Positions 23,036 through 34,353 of a stretch of 64,000 nucleotides of DNA are shown here, piece by piece (within the stretch, counting starts at the first letter, position 1; every line of letters starts with the position of its first letter). The position numbers were made by a program, and so were the translations under genes. The notes under the pieces were generated by a model that saw only the letters and a program-made list of their open reading frames with translations, searched no databases and was not told the DNA's origin. The stretch is taken from assembly GCA_009733575.1 (NCBI GenBank), contig ML769611.1:1-64000 (forward strand), read 5' to 3'. This stretch comes from Gymnopus androsaceus JB14. Its lineage: Eukaryota; Basidiomycota; Agaricomycetes; Agaricales; Omphalotaceae.

Positions 23036-24995
23036 GCCATAGCAGCTAGGGAATCAGATCAGCTTGGGGAATTGCCCAAAGTCTGATGTGATCAACAAGG
23101 AGAATTGCCCAAGCCCCAAATATAGGGCAGCTGGAACCCTTCGTCAATTGCCCTAGAGAATCATCTGGCATGTTTATCAGTGCTGATAACCCAATGGTAA
23201 GATCGAGACTGTTCAAGATGGAAATTACCACCAGTGGAAGTGCAGAAATATTGCACTCTTTTCTGGGAGTTCTTCATTACAGATTGCTGGCAGGGATGTT
23301 ATTGTTCAACTCCAATTAATTCTCCTTGGGCTCTTTTATGTACTTACACTAGGAATTTTCACAGTAGAGCTTACATTTTCTACATTTTCTAAAAAACCTA
23401 ATGTGCTATAAGTAGTCACCAAATGTCACAGACTATCACGTTGCATGGTTTGACAGGGATGGCAGAACCACATCACGTCCCTCTGGTAAGTAATGTCTTG
23501 ACAGCATTGTTGTCCACTGACTGTGCCCCCAACAGTTATCCCAATACTACTGGTCATCACTTCCGTCAATCCCAGCCCATCCAGGGCCATCCCCGCCCTC
23601 ACATAAAGCATGATGCTTTCAACATGTTTTGTATTTAAGTAGCCAGAAGTCACGCAAAAGTGGTTATTGCTAGAATAATCTAATCTGTAATTTTCTTATG
23701 GCCGGAAGTCATTAGGAGCAGCAAGAGGATGCAGCGTGGCAATGACAATGATCTGTCTCTGAATGTTCTGAAAATTCTGAGTGACAACCAAATTAGTACA
23801 AGTGACAAAATCTACTTTTCTTTAGGTTTTGTAAGAAAAGTAAGCTCTACTGTGAACGTCCCTACTATAGTCTTGCTACTGGATGTTTAGCAACATTTCA
23901 CTCCCTTTTGCAGACTGTGAATTAACCCTTTGACCCGGATTAGACAATTTCAGATGACAGAACAATCCAGCCTAGCTGTAAGTCATCTAAATCTAATCAT
24001 CTAACCTCTTTAAACCCTTTTTCTCATTCAATGTTGTATGCTACCCTCCATTTGTTAAACACCATTGGCTTCAATTGGGCCATCTCTATATGTGTCCTTA
24101 CTGCCTATCGCTATGGCCTGTCATCCTTGAACATGTCTTGCCTCCTCTTTGTGCTCAGTCCCCTTCTGGAAGGTGTGTTTAGGAGCCAAATGCATCTCCG
24201 CGGTCATTCAAGGGATGCTCACATTGCGTGCCAAAATACTCTATCATCTTGGATCTTGATCGCAAGGTTTGTTACATGGAGCTCCCCAAGTATGCATAGA
24301 ACCCTATCCCTTAAGGTGCTGTTTTGAACCAGGTTATGATGCCCGTGAATTATTGAGAGTTTGGTAAGTCTCTCATACATTTCATCCTTGGTATCTAACA
24401 TTGACTCTTACCCATAGCACTGCTTTATATTCATTGCTGATTTTCTCTGCACACGCAATCCAAATAATCCTGAGAACCAGAAAGCCAGTATACACAGGCT
24501 CGTGAATGGAAAGCTGAGTATTAAAAAAAGATGTGATAAGGCTATTATTATATGTGGGGTTTTGTTGTATTAAATAAATAAATATTATTATTTATGTGCC
24601 TATGAAGCGGGGGTTACAGCATGATTACAGCCATGAGTTAGAATCAGTCAAATGGTACATGTGTTAACACATCACATTTCCATCTGCTTTTCATGAGGCA
24701 AGTATTGGTAATGCTTGGGTTCTATTCTCCATGCTGCCAATATTTTACTCAGATCAAGCACTGTCCCGGGCCAGATCTGTAAGGCATCCGGCATGACAGA
24801 GGACAGTAATTGATTGCAGTGGACCGGCTTATCAGCGTTGATAAATATGCCACCTGAATCCCCTTGGGTATTTACCCAAGGGAACGTACCCTTCACTAGC
24901 CGCCCTATATTTGGGGCCTGGGCAATTCCCCTTGGTGATCACATCAGACTTTGGGTAATTCCCCAAGGCTGATGTGATCAGCTAGCAGCTACAGG
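23036..24995. mobile_element. TIR element of about 2 kb with arms of about 165 bp
   Basis: The left arm (23036-23200) and right arm (24810-24995) are inverted copies sharing 'TTGGGGAATT', 'CCCAAAGTCTGATGTGATCA', 'GCCCCAAATATAGGGC' and 'TTTATCA..GCTGATAA'. The interior (23200-24800) has no recognised gene. The target duplication could not be fixed. Superfamily unknown. Confidence 0.65.
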
Positions 24996-26686
24996 TGAAA
25001 GTCATGGGTGCTATTCTGGGTATGCTGGATGGTGGGGATCTTGGGGTTTGGATTGAGTAATGATTCTCTCTATCAGTGCAGTCTGTACGGACTTCATTGT
25101 GTCATGAAAGGCTGGAGTTGGAGTGCCTCCATGGCTATAACATCTCTCCTGCTTGCTGACTGCCTTGAGGGACCAACTGTTCTCCCGCTCAATGAGATTG
25201 ATGAGGCCAAGTATTATATTGTGTTTCATTATATTCATTCATTTGCAAACTTTTTCAAACATGCACCACTCCTTCCCCATCGATGTTGAACTCCTGGACC
25301 TATTTTTCACTTGAATATAGACATATTCTTGTCATCAAAAAGGGCATCTGGATGGTGCGGCTGCTTGCAACATGCTACTAGTTGGAGAATTGCTCAGCCC
25401 AGTCGTTCTTTTTTTCTATTGTCATATTGCTTTGCTATTGTTTTTTTGCTGTCACATGTACTACATTACAATCAAAAAACAGACTTTTTATAATGATTTT
25501 GGAATGACTGTTAGGTTGTTCATTGTTTAAGAAGGTTGTTAATGAAGTTGGAAATTATGTGAGCAAGACATCGTTTTCTATGGGAGTAAGGTAAGTCTCC
25601 AAATTTACACAGAAGTTAAAGATACTGACCTGCAATAGGTTCTTGCCAACTGACCATGCATCCTGCATGCAATTCCAGTACCTTCAAGCATCCTGGTCAC
25701 TGTGGTGGACTCCGCATTTTAACTACTAACAAGATGGATAGAAGTCTAATATAAAGGTGAGCGCAATTTTAAGAAAATAAGCACAATGGCTTATGGTTGC
25801 CTCAGTGTGGTCCATGTTTCATGCTGAAATAAGTTTTTGTGAGTTGTGATGTGTCAGTTGTCTTAATGGCTCATTTACGCTGAGCCTCATACTTATTTTA
25901 TTCTGAAATGGTAACGGTGCATGAGAGTTTAATCCCTTGCTGCATGCATTGTTTTAATCAATTTTAGTTGCGAATATTTGCAAATATTCATGAATAAAGT
26001 ACCTCAAATATTCTTGACTTGATTTTGTTATTGGCACTTGAGTAAGTACTCATGCCACGAATATATTTGTGAAAAATGTTACTCTATTTGTGAGTAACAA
26101 ATATAAAAATTGCACGAATATTCACGAATATTTGCTATTCGTGCCCATCTCTAGAATAAGTTATGTTATGTTTACTAGTTCTTTGCCATGCTCAGTTGTG
26201 CTCACAATCTCTTCTCCTTCAGAATCAAATACTCGATTGTCAAAATCGTTATCAGCGCAAGCACGTTTTGGAGCTGAGTATGAGGCATCTTCTTCAGACT
26301 CACCATCTACCTAACTTTTGTCACCATTAATAGTCGTCTTCTTTTGCTTTTGGTTAGGCTTTGTCACTGGTTTAGCTGTTGATTTAGCTGTTGGTTTATC
26401 GCAAATGAAGTATTATGTAAGCAGAATGGGAAAAGTGAATATATGCGTGATTGGCAAGACACGGTTCTTGACAGAACCTGACTGTCCCGGTACTCTATAG
26501 TGCTAACTCAGCTTGGATTCAAGCTGTTTGAGCTGGAATGGGAGGCATTACTCCTGGACCTACGACAACCGTTGGATCAACTACCATTACAGCCTTTGTG
26601 CTCCATCTCAGAATATACTAGTTTCCTGATACTGCTTGTAGACCTTGACTGCAATTGCGTCTCCCACGACCGGATCATGCGCTAAC
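24996..26686. other. Gene-free stretch, mobile-element debris
   Basis: AT-rich sequence without a supported gene. At 26090-26153 an AATATTCGTG-rich block ends in GTGCCCATCTCTA, the inverse of the TAGAGATGGGCAC seen at 19432. The two could be the ends of an old hAT element enclosing the DIRS-like remnant. Their flanks (AATAAGG and GAATAAG) agree only partly. Confidence 0.4.
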
Positions 26687-26724
26687 CAAGGGGTGTTCAA
26701 AAAAATAAGCGCTGACATGACCTT

Positions 26725-26740
26725 GGGGGGGGGGGGGGGG
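26725..26740. repeat. Run of 16 G
   Basis: A homopolymer near the left end of the hAT element; a second G run follows at about 27104. The length is likely to be unreliable in sequencing. Confidence 0.9.
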
Positions 26741-27144
26741 TCTGAGAATTCCTTATGGCCGAAAAAATTTTCATACTTTTGAGGCTCTGGGGGGCATTTT
26801 AGGTTAATTCAACTACTGAAATAAGGCTTTTAAAGCACTCAACATCTCAAATCTCACTGAAAAATATAGATTCTATAGGATATGATGCATTTTAGTACCA
26901 ATTTACCACCTGCATCAAAAAATATTGTCAATGCAAGTGCACTTACACCAGGTTGAATTGAACTTAGATGAACTGCTGTGTATTAATTGCCTCTGAAAAT
27001 GTTGTTTAAAGGTGCAAAGGAGAAAAAATTGTTATGTAATACAACTTTGAAGTTGGAAATCCTCCGAAGTGTGGGAAAATTTTACTATATATAGGTATTG
27101 GAAGGGGGGGGGCTTCATGAATCCTTATAGGGACTAGCATGGTC

Positions 27145-27193
27145 CCCCCGGGTGCTGCCCGGGGGCGGACTTTGAAATCCATGCGGATTTCAA
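27145..27193. repeat. Two adjacent perfect hairpins
   Basis: CCCCCGGG-TGCTG-CCCGGGGG (27145-27165) is followed six bases later by TTGAAATCC-ATGC-GGATTTCAA (27172-27193). Both lie inside the hAT element in the 3' flank of the transposase relic. Confidence 0.85.
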
Positions 27194-27407
27194 TCCACCC
27201 GGGGCAATTTTCATGGTTACGGGTGACCACGGTTGCAGTACCTGACCATAATGATACATCTTATCTATTGATTTACTATATTAAGCATGCCAAAGCAAGG
27301 CGTTTCGCAAATTTAAAAAGCTCGTAGGAAGGACTAGAAGTATGTAAATATGCGATTATAATGATTTTTTTGTACACTTTGATCCCAATAGTATCAACCT
27401 TTGTCAG

Positions 27408-27890
27408 ATGATCCTCCTCCTCCTCTCATAGCACTCTCTATTGCTGATACGGCTTCATGAAAAGCATAGAAAGGTGCATTGCACCAAGATCCCAGAGCCA
27501 TCGATGACTTGAATGTATCATGAGACGTATTGGTCTGCATAAAGTTAACCTGACGTCGTCCAGCTGAGAAATTACGTTCGACATCGACCGATGATGCTAT
27601 CCAAAAACCCTAAATGTAGTATCAGATAGCCTTGAATGAATGAATGCTTACCAGGTGCAGAGAGAAAGTCTGAGGCAATGCGATAGAGTCTTGGCCATAT
27701 TTCCTTCTTTGAGTCCCAGTACTTCATGACTCCGCCGCAGGCATCAAGTTCCTCTTTGGAAACGATGGGTGCTCGTAGATAGGCCAGTATCTCATCTGGC
27801 ATTAGTGGTGTCGCTTGGTGAGTATTCAAATGCTGTGTGGTCGCAAATGCAGACCAGTCTTCCTCTTCGGGATCGTCCTATTCAACGGCA
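27408..27890 (-). pseudogene. C-terminal part of a hAT transposase
   Basis: Two exons on the - strand encode 'AYLRAPIVSKEELDACGGVM', 'YWDSKKEIWPRL' and, after an intron of about 60 bp, 'SSVDVERNFSAGRRQVNFMQ' and 'MALGSWCNAPFYAF'. The exons join as 'LSAP|ASSVDVERNFS', the hAT C-terminal dimerisation motif, followed by a Gly-rich tail. The catalytic and zinc-finger parts are absent from the 2-kb element, so this is a deleted copy. Confidence 0.85.
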
Positions 27891-28009
27891 AGCCATTTAA
27901 TTACAACAGTGCAAAAAGTACTCTTTAGAAAAACCTTACCAAGTTCACTGGGGTCGGTGCTACAAACGCGGAGACAAAATTTCTTACCATCTTTATGTAG
28001 AATTAATTC

Positions 28010-28410
28010 GGACAGTGTCGATATCATTCGCACCTGTGATAAGGACTCGGAGGATATTGATCCTAATGCGACCCTAGCTATGGATGATGATTTCGATCCT
28101 CTAGCATCTGTAAAATCAACGGAGTGCCAGATAGCTATTTCATGCCCAGGTATGTTTTATCTACATGTTATTCAAGTAACAGATTACAAAAACATTATTA
28201 GTGCAACTGACCGAAGATGAATTACAAATGCCTTTATCGCGCCTACAGCTTATTCATAGGTCAGCGATGGTTCATGAAGTTGTTCCGGTAGTTTACATGG
28301 AGAATCGACGCTTGAAGGGAGCGATATGGCTTCTAAAAACAGCACTGGCTGTAGAGCGAACAAGGGTGAAGAAGCTACAAGATGACCTTAAGTTAGCAAG
28401 GGGGCAATAG
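28010..28410 (+). CDS. Unrecognised coiled-coil ORF within the hAT element
   Basis: An acidic segment ('DKDSEDIDPNATLAMDDDFD') is followed, after a possible GT-AG intron (28150-28200), by 'QMPLSRLQLIHRSAMVHEVV' and a helical 'RTRVKKLQDDLKLARGQ' end. I do not recognise it. It might be a second element protein or captured host sequence. It is antisense to the transposase relic and could be spurious. Confidence 0.3.
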
Positions 28411-28716
28411 ATAACTCACCTCTAACTGTGAAAGACTTTCTCTTATTGTTTTATGCAGTAGAAAAGATATCATTTCATTTATTAACGGTCTTGTCGTACA
28501 AGAAGTAAAGAAGGCACCAAATCACGTACCGAACCACGGATATCCATATCCATCCCGTACCCGTGGAAAAATCCCCGCCCCGTACCCGTCCGTAAATTCA
28601 CGGGTGGGCATGGGTGGATACCCGGATTCTCAAATCCATGCTGGTCCCTAAATCCTTATGACCCAAAAACAAGGTCATGTCGGGACTTAGTGGGTTGAAC
28701 ACCCCTTGGCGCTAAC

Positions 28717-29134
28717 ATGGCCCAGTGGTCTTCTACCGTTACGGTAAGGAGGCCCACAACAGAAAAACTCAGCTGCTGACCTTGATTCAATACTGTACCA
28801 CTTTGATTGAGAGTTCATTGATTCTGAATTTTTTGACCAAAATAAATACAAAATAAATCCAGAAAATTGAGAAAAAATTAAAACCACACTCCGATTGTTT
28901 TGAGGATGATGGATGACTGAACTCTCGATCGAAATGGTACAGTAGTATACCGCCGATGTCTACCAAGGATCCCTTTGGAAAGCTAACCGTAAGATCTTTA
29001 TTGAGCTATCACTCGTCCGGTTATTGATTCGATATCTCTTAGAATGGAACTTCAACGAAGTTCCTGGAGGTAAGTGATCTTTTGAGTTGGTTGCTTGCCT
29101 GCTAGAACGTATATATTATGGTTATTTAAAATGG
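28717..29134. other. Short gene-free stretch between two elements
   Basis: Nothing recognised between the hAT element and the 822-bp TIR element. Confidence 0.4.
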
Positions 29135-29140
29135 AAACAA

Positions 29141-29962
29141 TGTCGGAAAAATGCGAACTGACTTGTAATGCCTTATGGGCCTTATAACGATAAAGGGGAG
29201 CCTCATGATGCATTCCAAGGCCATGCTAAAGCTTTAAGACACCATAAGACCATTCAAGACCTCCTAAGGCCTTGGACTATTTTGGTTTCCCAATCATCAA
29301 TCATGTACTTCTCTGGCCATATTCTGGTAGAAATAACACTTTAGATAAACTTGTAAAAAAACCCAGTCTCTCTATCTATGGTATTGTTGAGATAATTAAT
29401 CATTGCGCTTCAGAAGATAAGCGCTGAACCGCGGAAGGGCGCCTGTGAGCTGTCTACAATTAAAAACCTGTCCCCTAGTACCGCACGTGTGTCAGATATA
29501 TCTGACTCGTTTGTCGCGATTGCTGTATCGTGTTAATAGCAATAATTAAGCATAGTATAGTGCTTTATACTAACTAGTGTTTAGAGAGAGTGCAATGTAC
29601 ATATTCTAGTCACTAGAAGTAACTTACAATATTGTATACTTAGTATAATCTTTGACATATACTAGATTGTAGTTAAACTGTCCATTGGATAATATGCTAG
29701 TACATACGAACTTGTACGATGAAAGTGGTACAAGTGCTGCAACCTTTTTAATAGACCCGTAAGTCAGTCTTGATAGGTCATCTAATGACCCACAAGTCGC
29801 GTAAGACCCTATAATACTCAGAATCACAATAAGACCTATTAAGATCTTGGAACGCCCTGTGGTGCATCAGTGGCCCTCTTAAGTTGCATCCCCGCCTTAG
29901 GTGACTTGGGAGCCTTATATGGCAAATTAAGGTATATTAAGGCGCAACTCATTTTTCCGACA
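29141..29962. mobile_element. 822-bp TIR element with 6-bp flanking repeat
   Basis: The ends are TGTCGGAAAAATG and its perfect inverse, with AAACAA directly outside each end (29135-29140 and 29963-29968). Subterminal zones contain many TTAAGGCC-like words. No coding capacity is recognised. The superfamily cannot be assigned: 6 bp is unusual, and the duplication may be longer with decayed outer bases. Confidence 0.75.
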
Positions 29963-30218
29963 AAACAAAGGCCCGTCTCTTTCAAATTCACTGTATCTAC
30001 AGTTCCATCTGTCTTTACTCGCACTGGGCTTCTCTGTTATTTTATATAGGTATAAATCTTTCATGCTTCACTACAGATACACGTCCTTTTAAGGTTACAT
30101 TCTATGTTGCGTTCGTCTACAGGGATACAATATTGACCGATGATACCTGGATCCTTTGAGTAGATGATCATGAATACATCCGAAAGCGTGCGAAGATCTA
30201 GATATTCCTCAACCATGT

Positions 30219-33200
30219 TCACACTGTCATGAATCCCCGCATCCGCCAATACGCCACGTACTCCTCTAAGTGCTTCCTGTCAAGCGCAGTACTCCGCACC
30301 ATTGTTGGCGAGTCCATCTTCGCCTGCGTCGTACGCAGGATCACTGATCCCGAAGACATACGGAGAAAGTCGCGCTCGAGGAACTGCATGACTTTCAAGG
30401 CATGGTTGGATGATGGATCGGCACCCAAAGCCTGAGCACGCTTCAGCCAGGTGTTGAAGGGGATGATAGGAAGGGAGCTATCTGTGGACCCAAGGATGCT
30501 TGCGAGGCCATCAAGGATACTCGCCCAGGACTGTCGGGAGGGATTCTCCATGTGATAGATTGGACGGAAGCCAGCTGAGAAGAGTAGCTCAAGGATAACC
30601 TCGGCAGCGCGATTGACTGGCATCCATGATAATGACTGTAAGAGCAAAAGCATGGGCAGATGGTAAAGATACGAGGGTTCGGAGACTTACATTTTTGACC
30701 TTTGGTAAAGCCTTCATCATCTGCGACGTACGCACGATGATAGGGAAATGCTCATTCTCGTTCCACGCACCCGACCCTTCCGGCCCTGTCAGCTGCCCGA
30801 TGCGCACTGTAGACGTTTTCAGTATCGGAAATTCGGGCAGCTCTGCACTGAAGATCTCGTTTGCCTTCGACAGAACCTGCTCACAAACCCACTTGGCCTC
30901 AGGATAACCGAATTCATCCGTGCACCTAGGGTCAAGCTCGAGCTCCGGTACGTCTCCGGGTCCGTTGGGGTTGATGAGCGGGTGGCGGCCTGCAACGGCA
31001 ATGGAGGATGCGAAAATGAGTCTTTTGGGTGTCGGCGTGTGAGCAGATCCTTCGATGGCTGCACGAGCACATAGCAGAATGAGATTGCTCACGGCGCGAA
31101 CATGAGGCTCGAATGAAGAAAGATTACGATTGAAGTCCATTGGCCAGGCAATGTGAAGGACATGTGTGAGGGAGAGAAGCTACATCAAGGAGAAGAGAGC
31201 GTATTAGAATGATTGTCACACCAAGATTACGAGGAGACATACCTGTCGATAATTATCACCACTCAACCCAAGATCCTCATGGCTCGTCTGAGCCTCCAAC
31301 ATAACAACCTTCTCCCAAAATGCACTCTCATCATCCACCGTGATCCCACGGGATTTCACAGAACGCAGTTGATGAGCCCGCGCAACGCCAGCGGCATCGA
31401 CACCGTTCGAAGCGCCATTGACAGCAGTAGCGCCAGATCCTCCCTTCAGGTTCCGTGGGCGATTCAAGCAATAGACTTTGCTGACACTCGGATCTGCGAC
31501 GAGCCGAGAGAGGAGGAATTGAGCCGAGAGAGCCAGTAGAGCCTGTCAGAACGATGACTTTGCTTTCCTGCGAAGATTGGGAGGAAATGTGAGGATTGGT
31601 GAAAGTATGAGAGTGGCCGTTGACACCATTGGCGGTACCGTTGCTGACGCCATTAACCCCGTTCGGAACGGAAGATGTTCGCGGGGGTGACGTAGCCAGT
31701 GTCTTCCGATAATCAACCAGCTCCTGCACATACTTGTCCACCATCGCAAGCATATCCTGAACCCGACTCTCCTCTCTCTGCATCTCCGCTACCTCGTTCT
31801 TTCCAACCTGCATTCCATTCCTCGTTCCATTGGCACTGCCATTAGGATGCCCATGACCATGCAAAAGGATAGCAGCAACAGCCCTCGTCAACTTCTCCAC
31901 AGACGAGTTCTGGAAACAGAAATCTAAAGCGATCTCGCCACCAAGAGTCGCCTGTCCCTGCTTTATCTCCGCCTCTTCGAACGTCTTCCGCAACGCACTC
32001 TGCAATAGAACCCGCAACCTCGTAGCCTGTAAACTATCCATCCCAACCTCGAAAAAGTCCACCTCATTCCCTGACGAAGGAACGAAGAAGTCTGTTCCTT
32101 GAGGATAGACCCGAAGCACAAGATCTCGTATCGATTCTCTCAATGCCAAAAGATCGTCTTCGCTAGCTGGTACGAACAACGCATCCGCAGTTTCCTCTTC
32201 AGCTCCCTGCGCATCGTAGCACCCTCGAATCTCCTCCTCAAACGCTGTGTAGTTGGCTTTTCGCGCCAAGCTCCCTTTGTCCGTTCGAATGAGCGGTTTC
32301 GTCGACGAAGAGGTAACAATGATCATATTGAGCGGGTTGGTGGAGATCTTGCCGTGTGCGTCCGTGTACGAGTTTCCTCTTTCAACGAAAGGTTCAAGAG
32401 ATCGAATCATTTCCTCCTTCTCTGCAGTGCTGGCATTGACTAGAGACCCAGACCCCAAAGTCGATTCGACAAGTTCAACAATGACACCCAACCCCGCTCT
32501 CCCCTCTCCAAACACCAGCGCATCTTTCACACGCGGATGCTCCGCAACACACTGCTCCATCATCGTCGGCCGCACTTTCTCTCCAGTGGCGAGAACGATG
32601 AGGTCGTCTGTGCGTCCGAGGATCCGGACTTGGCGGGTCGAAGATGTCATTTGGGAAGGGTCGTATGAGGGATGCATCTCGAGTGCGTCTTGGACGTAGA
32701 ATGGGCTGTCCCATCCTTTCGGGTGCCCGATGAGCTTGTAGGACCGTGTGCTGACGTCAATGGGTTGGAACTCGAGATTGATGTCGGAGCGCGGGATAAG
32801 GTAGTGCCAGTCGTAGTCTGCTGGGATTGGCTGGATGAGCGCTATGGCGCCGATTTCGGTTGCTCCTGAAAGAAGATAGCAAAGAATGAGAGTATTAGTA
32901 TGGAAGAACAGGAACGAGTATCCGATTAGGGAAGGGAGTAACGAAGGATACACTTACCCCAGTGATTCAATAAATTGACACCGTTGCGCACCAGCTCCTC
33001 ACCAACGGTCTCCTTCATCGGGGCACCACCAATCGCGATGAATTCCAGCTTCCGTAGTGCAGGCAGCGCGTCCAATTCCGGCATTTTCAGCATGTCTTCC
33101 AATATAGAAGGAACCGACAGCATGGATCCGGCGTTGGTGCGTTGTAGAGAAGCGAGGGTCGAGCGTGCGGTAGGAATGATCGATGCAGGAGGAAGAACGA

Positions 33201-34109
33201 AGGGCATCCCGATAGAGAGTGCGAGGGATGGTGCGAGAAGGCCAAAACCCTGTCAACAGAATTCAAAAAATGTGTTCAGTTGAACGGTCCTTTGGAGGAA
33301 AGGGAATACGAACATGATACAAGGGTAAAGTCGAAACGTTATATGCATACCCTTCTTGCCTCTCCGGCATCTGATGACATGCAGCATAGACCAAAAGATA
33401 CGACGGAGCGTGATAGATGGGCTTCGGAAGCCCTGTCGTCCCAGACGAGTGCATGATCACTGCTCCGAGCTCGTGGCGGATCTTATGGATGTACAAAGGA
33501 GGCACCGTTAAGCCAAGATGGCCTGGATGATCAGGTTGGAGAAAATCTTGGTAGCCGAGCGCATCGACCAAGTTGACAGTGTAAGATCCAGATTCCTGAG
33601 CGACTTCCTTCGATAGACGGGCAACGTGGAAGTTTTGGAGGAGCGTAGATGTCGAGGTAGCTTGTAGGAGGTGAATGATTGCTTTAGAGGTGAGGCGCGC
33701 AGAGAGACATAGAACCTAAGATGAATCAAGACAAAGGTGAGAGCTACGAACTGGAAAAATGCGAGTCACTTACAGGAGTACCAATCCTCAACAAGGCAGC
33801 CATATAAATATAAATGGTTATATCACTTCCAAGCAGTATTCCAACCGGCTTTGGATACACTTCTCCTTCTCTGCGCCCAGTTGTAACTCGTTGAGCAACT
33901 AACCAAGCGCAGCATCGTTCTACAGCTTCATGTAGCTGCAAGAAGGTGATTTGGCATGGTTCAGAATCTTCTCCGGCGCGACTCTGAAGGCCAAAGACAT
34001 GATGAGGGTTGTGCTGAGCGTTGAAAGCAATGAGCTCCGGGAGACCATTGACGCCGTGGGGCTCGTCTGGAAGGTAGCCGAGGTTCAGGTGTGGTCGTTG
34101 GAAGGCCAT
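30219..34109 (-). CDS. NRPS-like adenylate-forming reductase (A-T-R), copy 2
   Basis: Six exons (33774-34109, 33314-33715, 32958-33249, 31243-32865, 30691-31179, 30219-30635) with introns of 55-92 bp encode about 1185 residues. The adenylation domain has 'HSSGTTGLPKP' at about residue 201, 'GATEIG' at about 344 and 'GRTDDLIVLATGEKV' at about 427. The carrier domain has 'EVGMDSLQA' with the phosphopantetheine serine at about 621. Asn-Gly-rich linkers follow (about 684-694 and 744-762). The reductase domain starts with 'IVLTGSTGSLGS' (about 781), then 'RLIFASSIAVAG' and 'YPEAKWVCEQV', and ends 'YWRMRGFMTV'. No condensation domain. It would activate an acid and release it by reduction. One extra A at about 31518 shifts the frame right after 'GSLGS'; all else is open. 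It starts 244 bp from the divergent FAD monooxygenase. Confidence 0.9.
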
Positions 34110-34353
34110 ATGATGTGAAACAGCGAAACTAGAGCTCTATTGAAGTATACATGTCATCCGGAGTTCTGGTGGATCATCCATAAGCCACTGAAGTTTAGCA
34201 TCGAATACCATCGTGGTTCGAGAAAGAGTTGCTGGCGCACGGAATCCGCGGTCTCGAACGGAGTATGCGGTGGCGCAATGGCGAGGTCGTTCGCCTTCGG
34301 ACTTGCAGCTTCAACTTATATATACTCTGGATAGGGCTGGCAACCGCGCTAGA
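34110..34353. promoter_or_regulatory. Shared promoter region of the divergent A-T-R and monooxygenase genes
   Basis: The two start codons lie head to head 244 bp apart, so their promoters must overlap. A TTATATATA stretch at about 34316-34324 is a candidate TATA box for the monooxygenase, only 30 bp from its ATG. Co-regulation is an inference from the layout. Confidence 0.5.

Larger units (their letters stand above)
26687..28708. mobile_element. hAT element, 2022 bp, with perfect 8-bp target duplication
   Basis: The TIR CAAGGGGTGTTCAA at 26687 is exactly mirrored at 28695-28708. The 8 bp GCGCTAAC occur immediately outside both ends (26679-26686 and 28709-28716), the signature of hAT insertion. 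Subterminal CCCGTACCCGT and GGGTGGATACCC words near 28550-28625 are also typical. It carries only the C-terminal part of a transposase, so it is probably non-autonomous. The intact duplication argues for a fairly young insertion. Confidence 0.92.

Noticed and set aside
30626..31074. + strand ORFs opposite the second A-T-R gene
   Set aside because: The - strand carries the conserved reductase sequence with proper splice sites; these are shadows.
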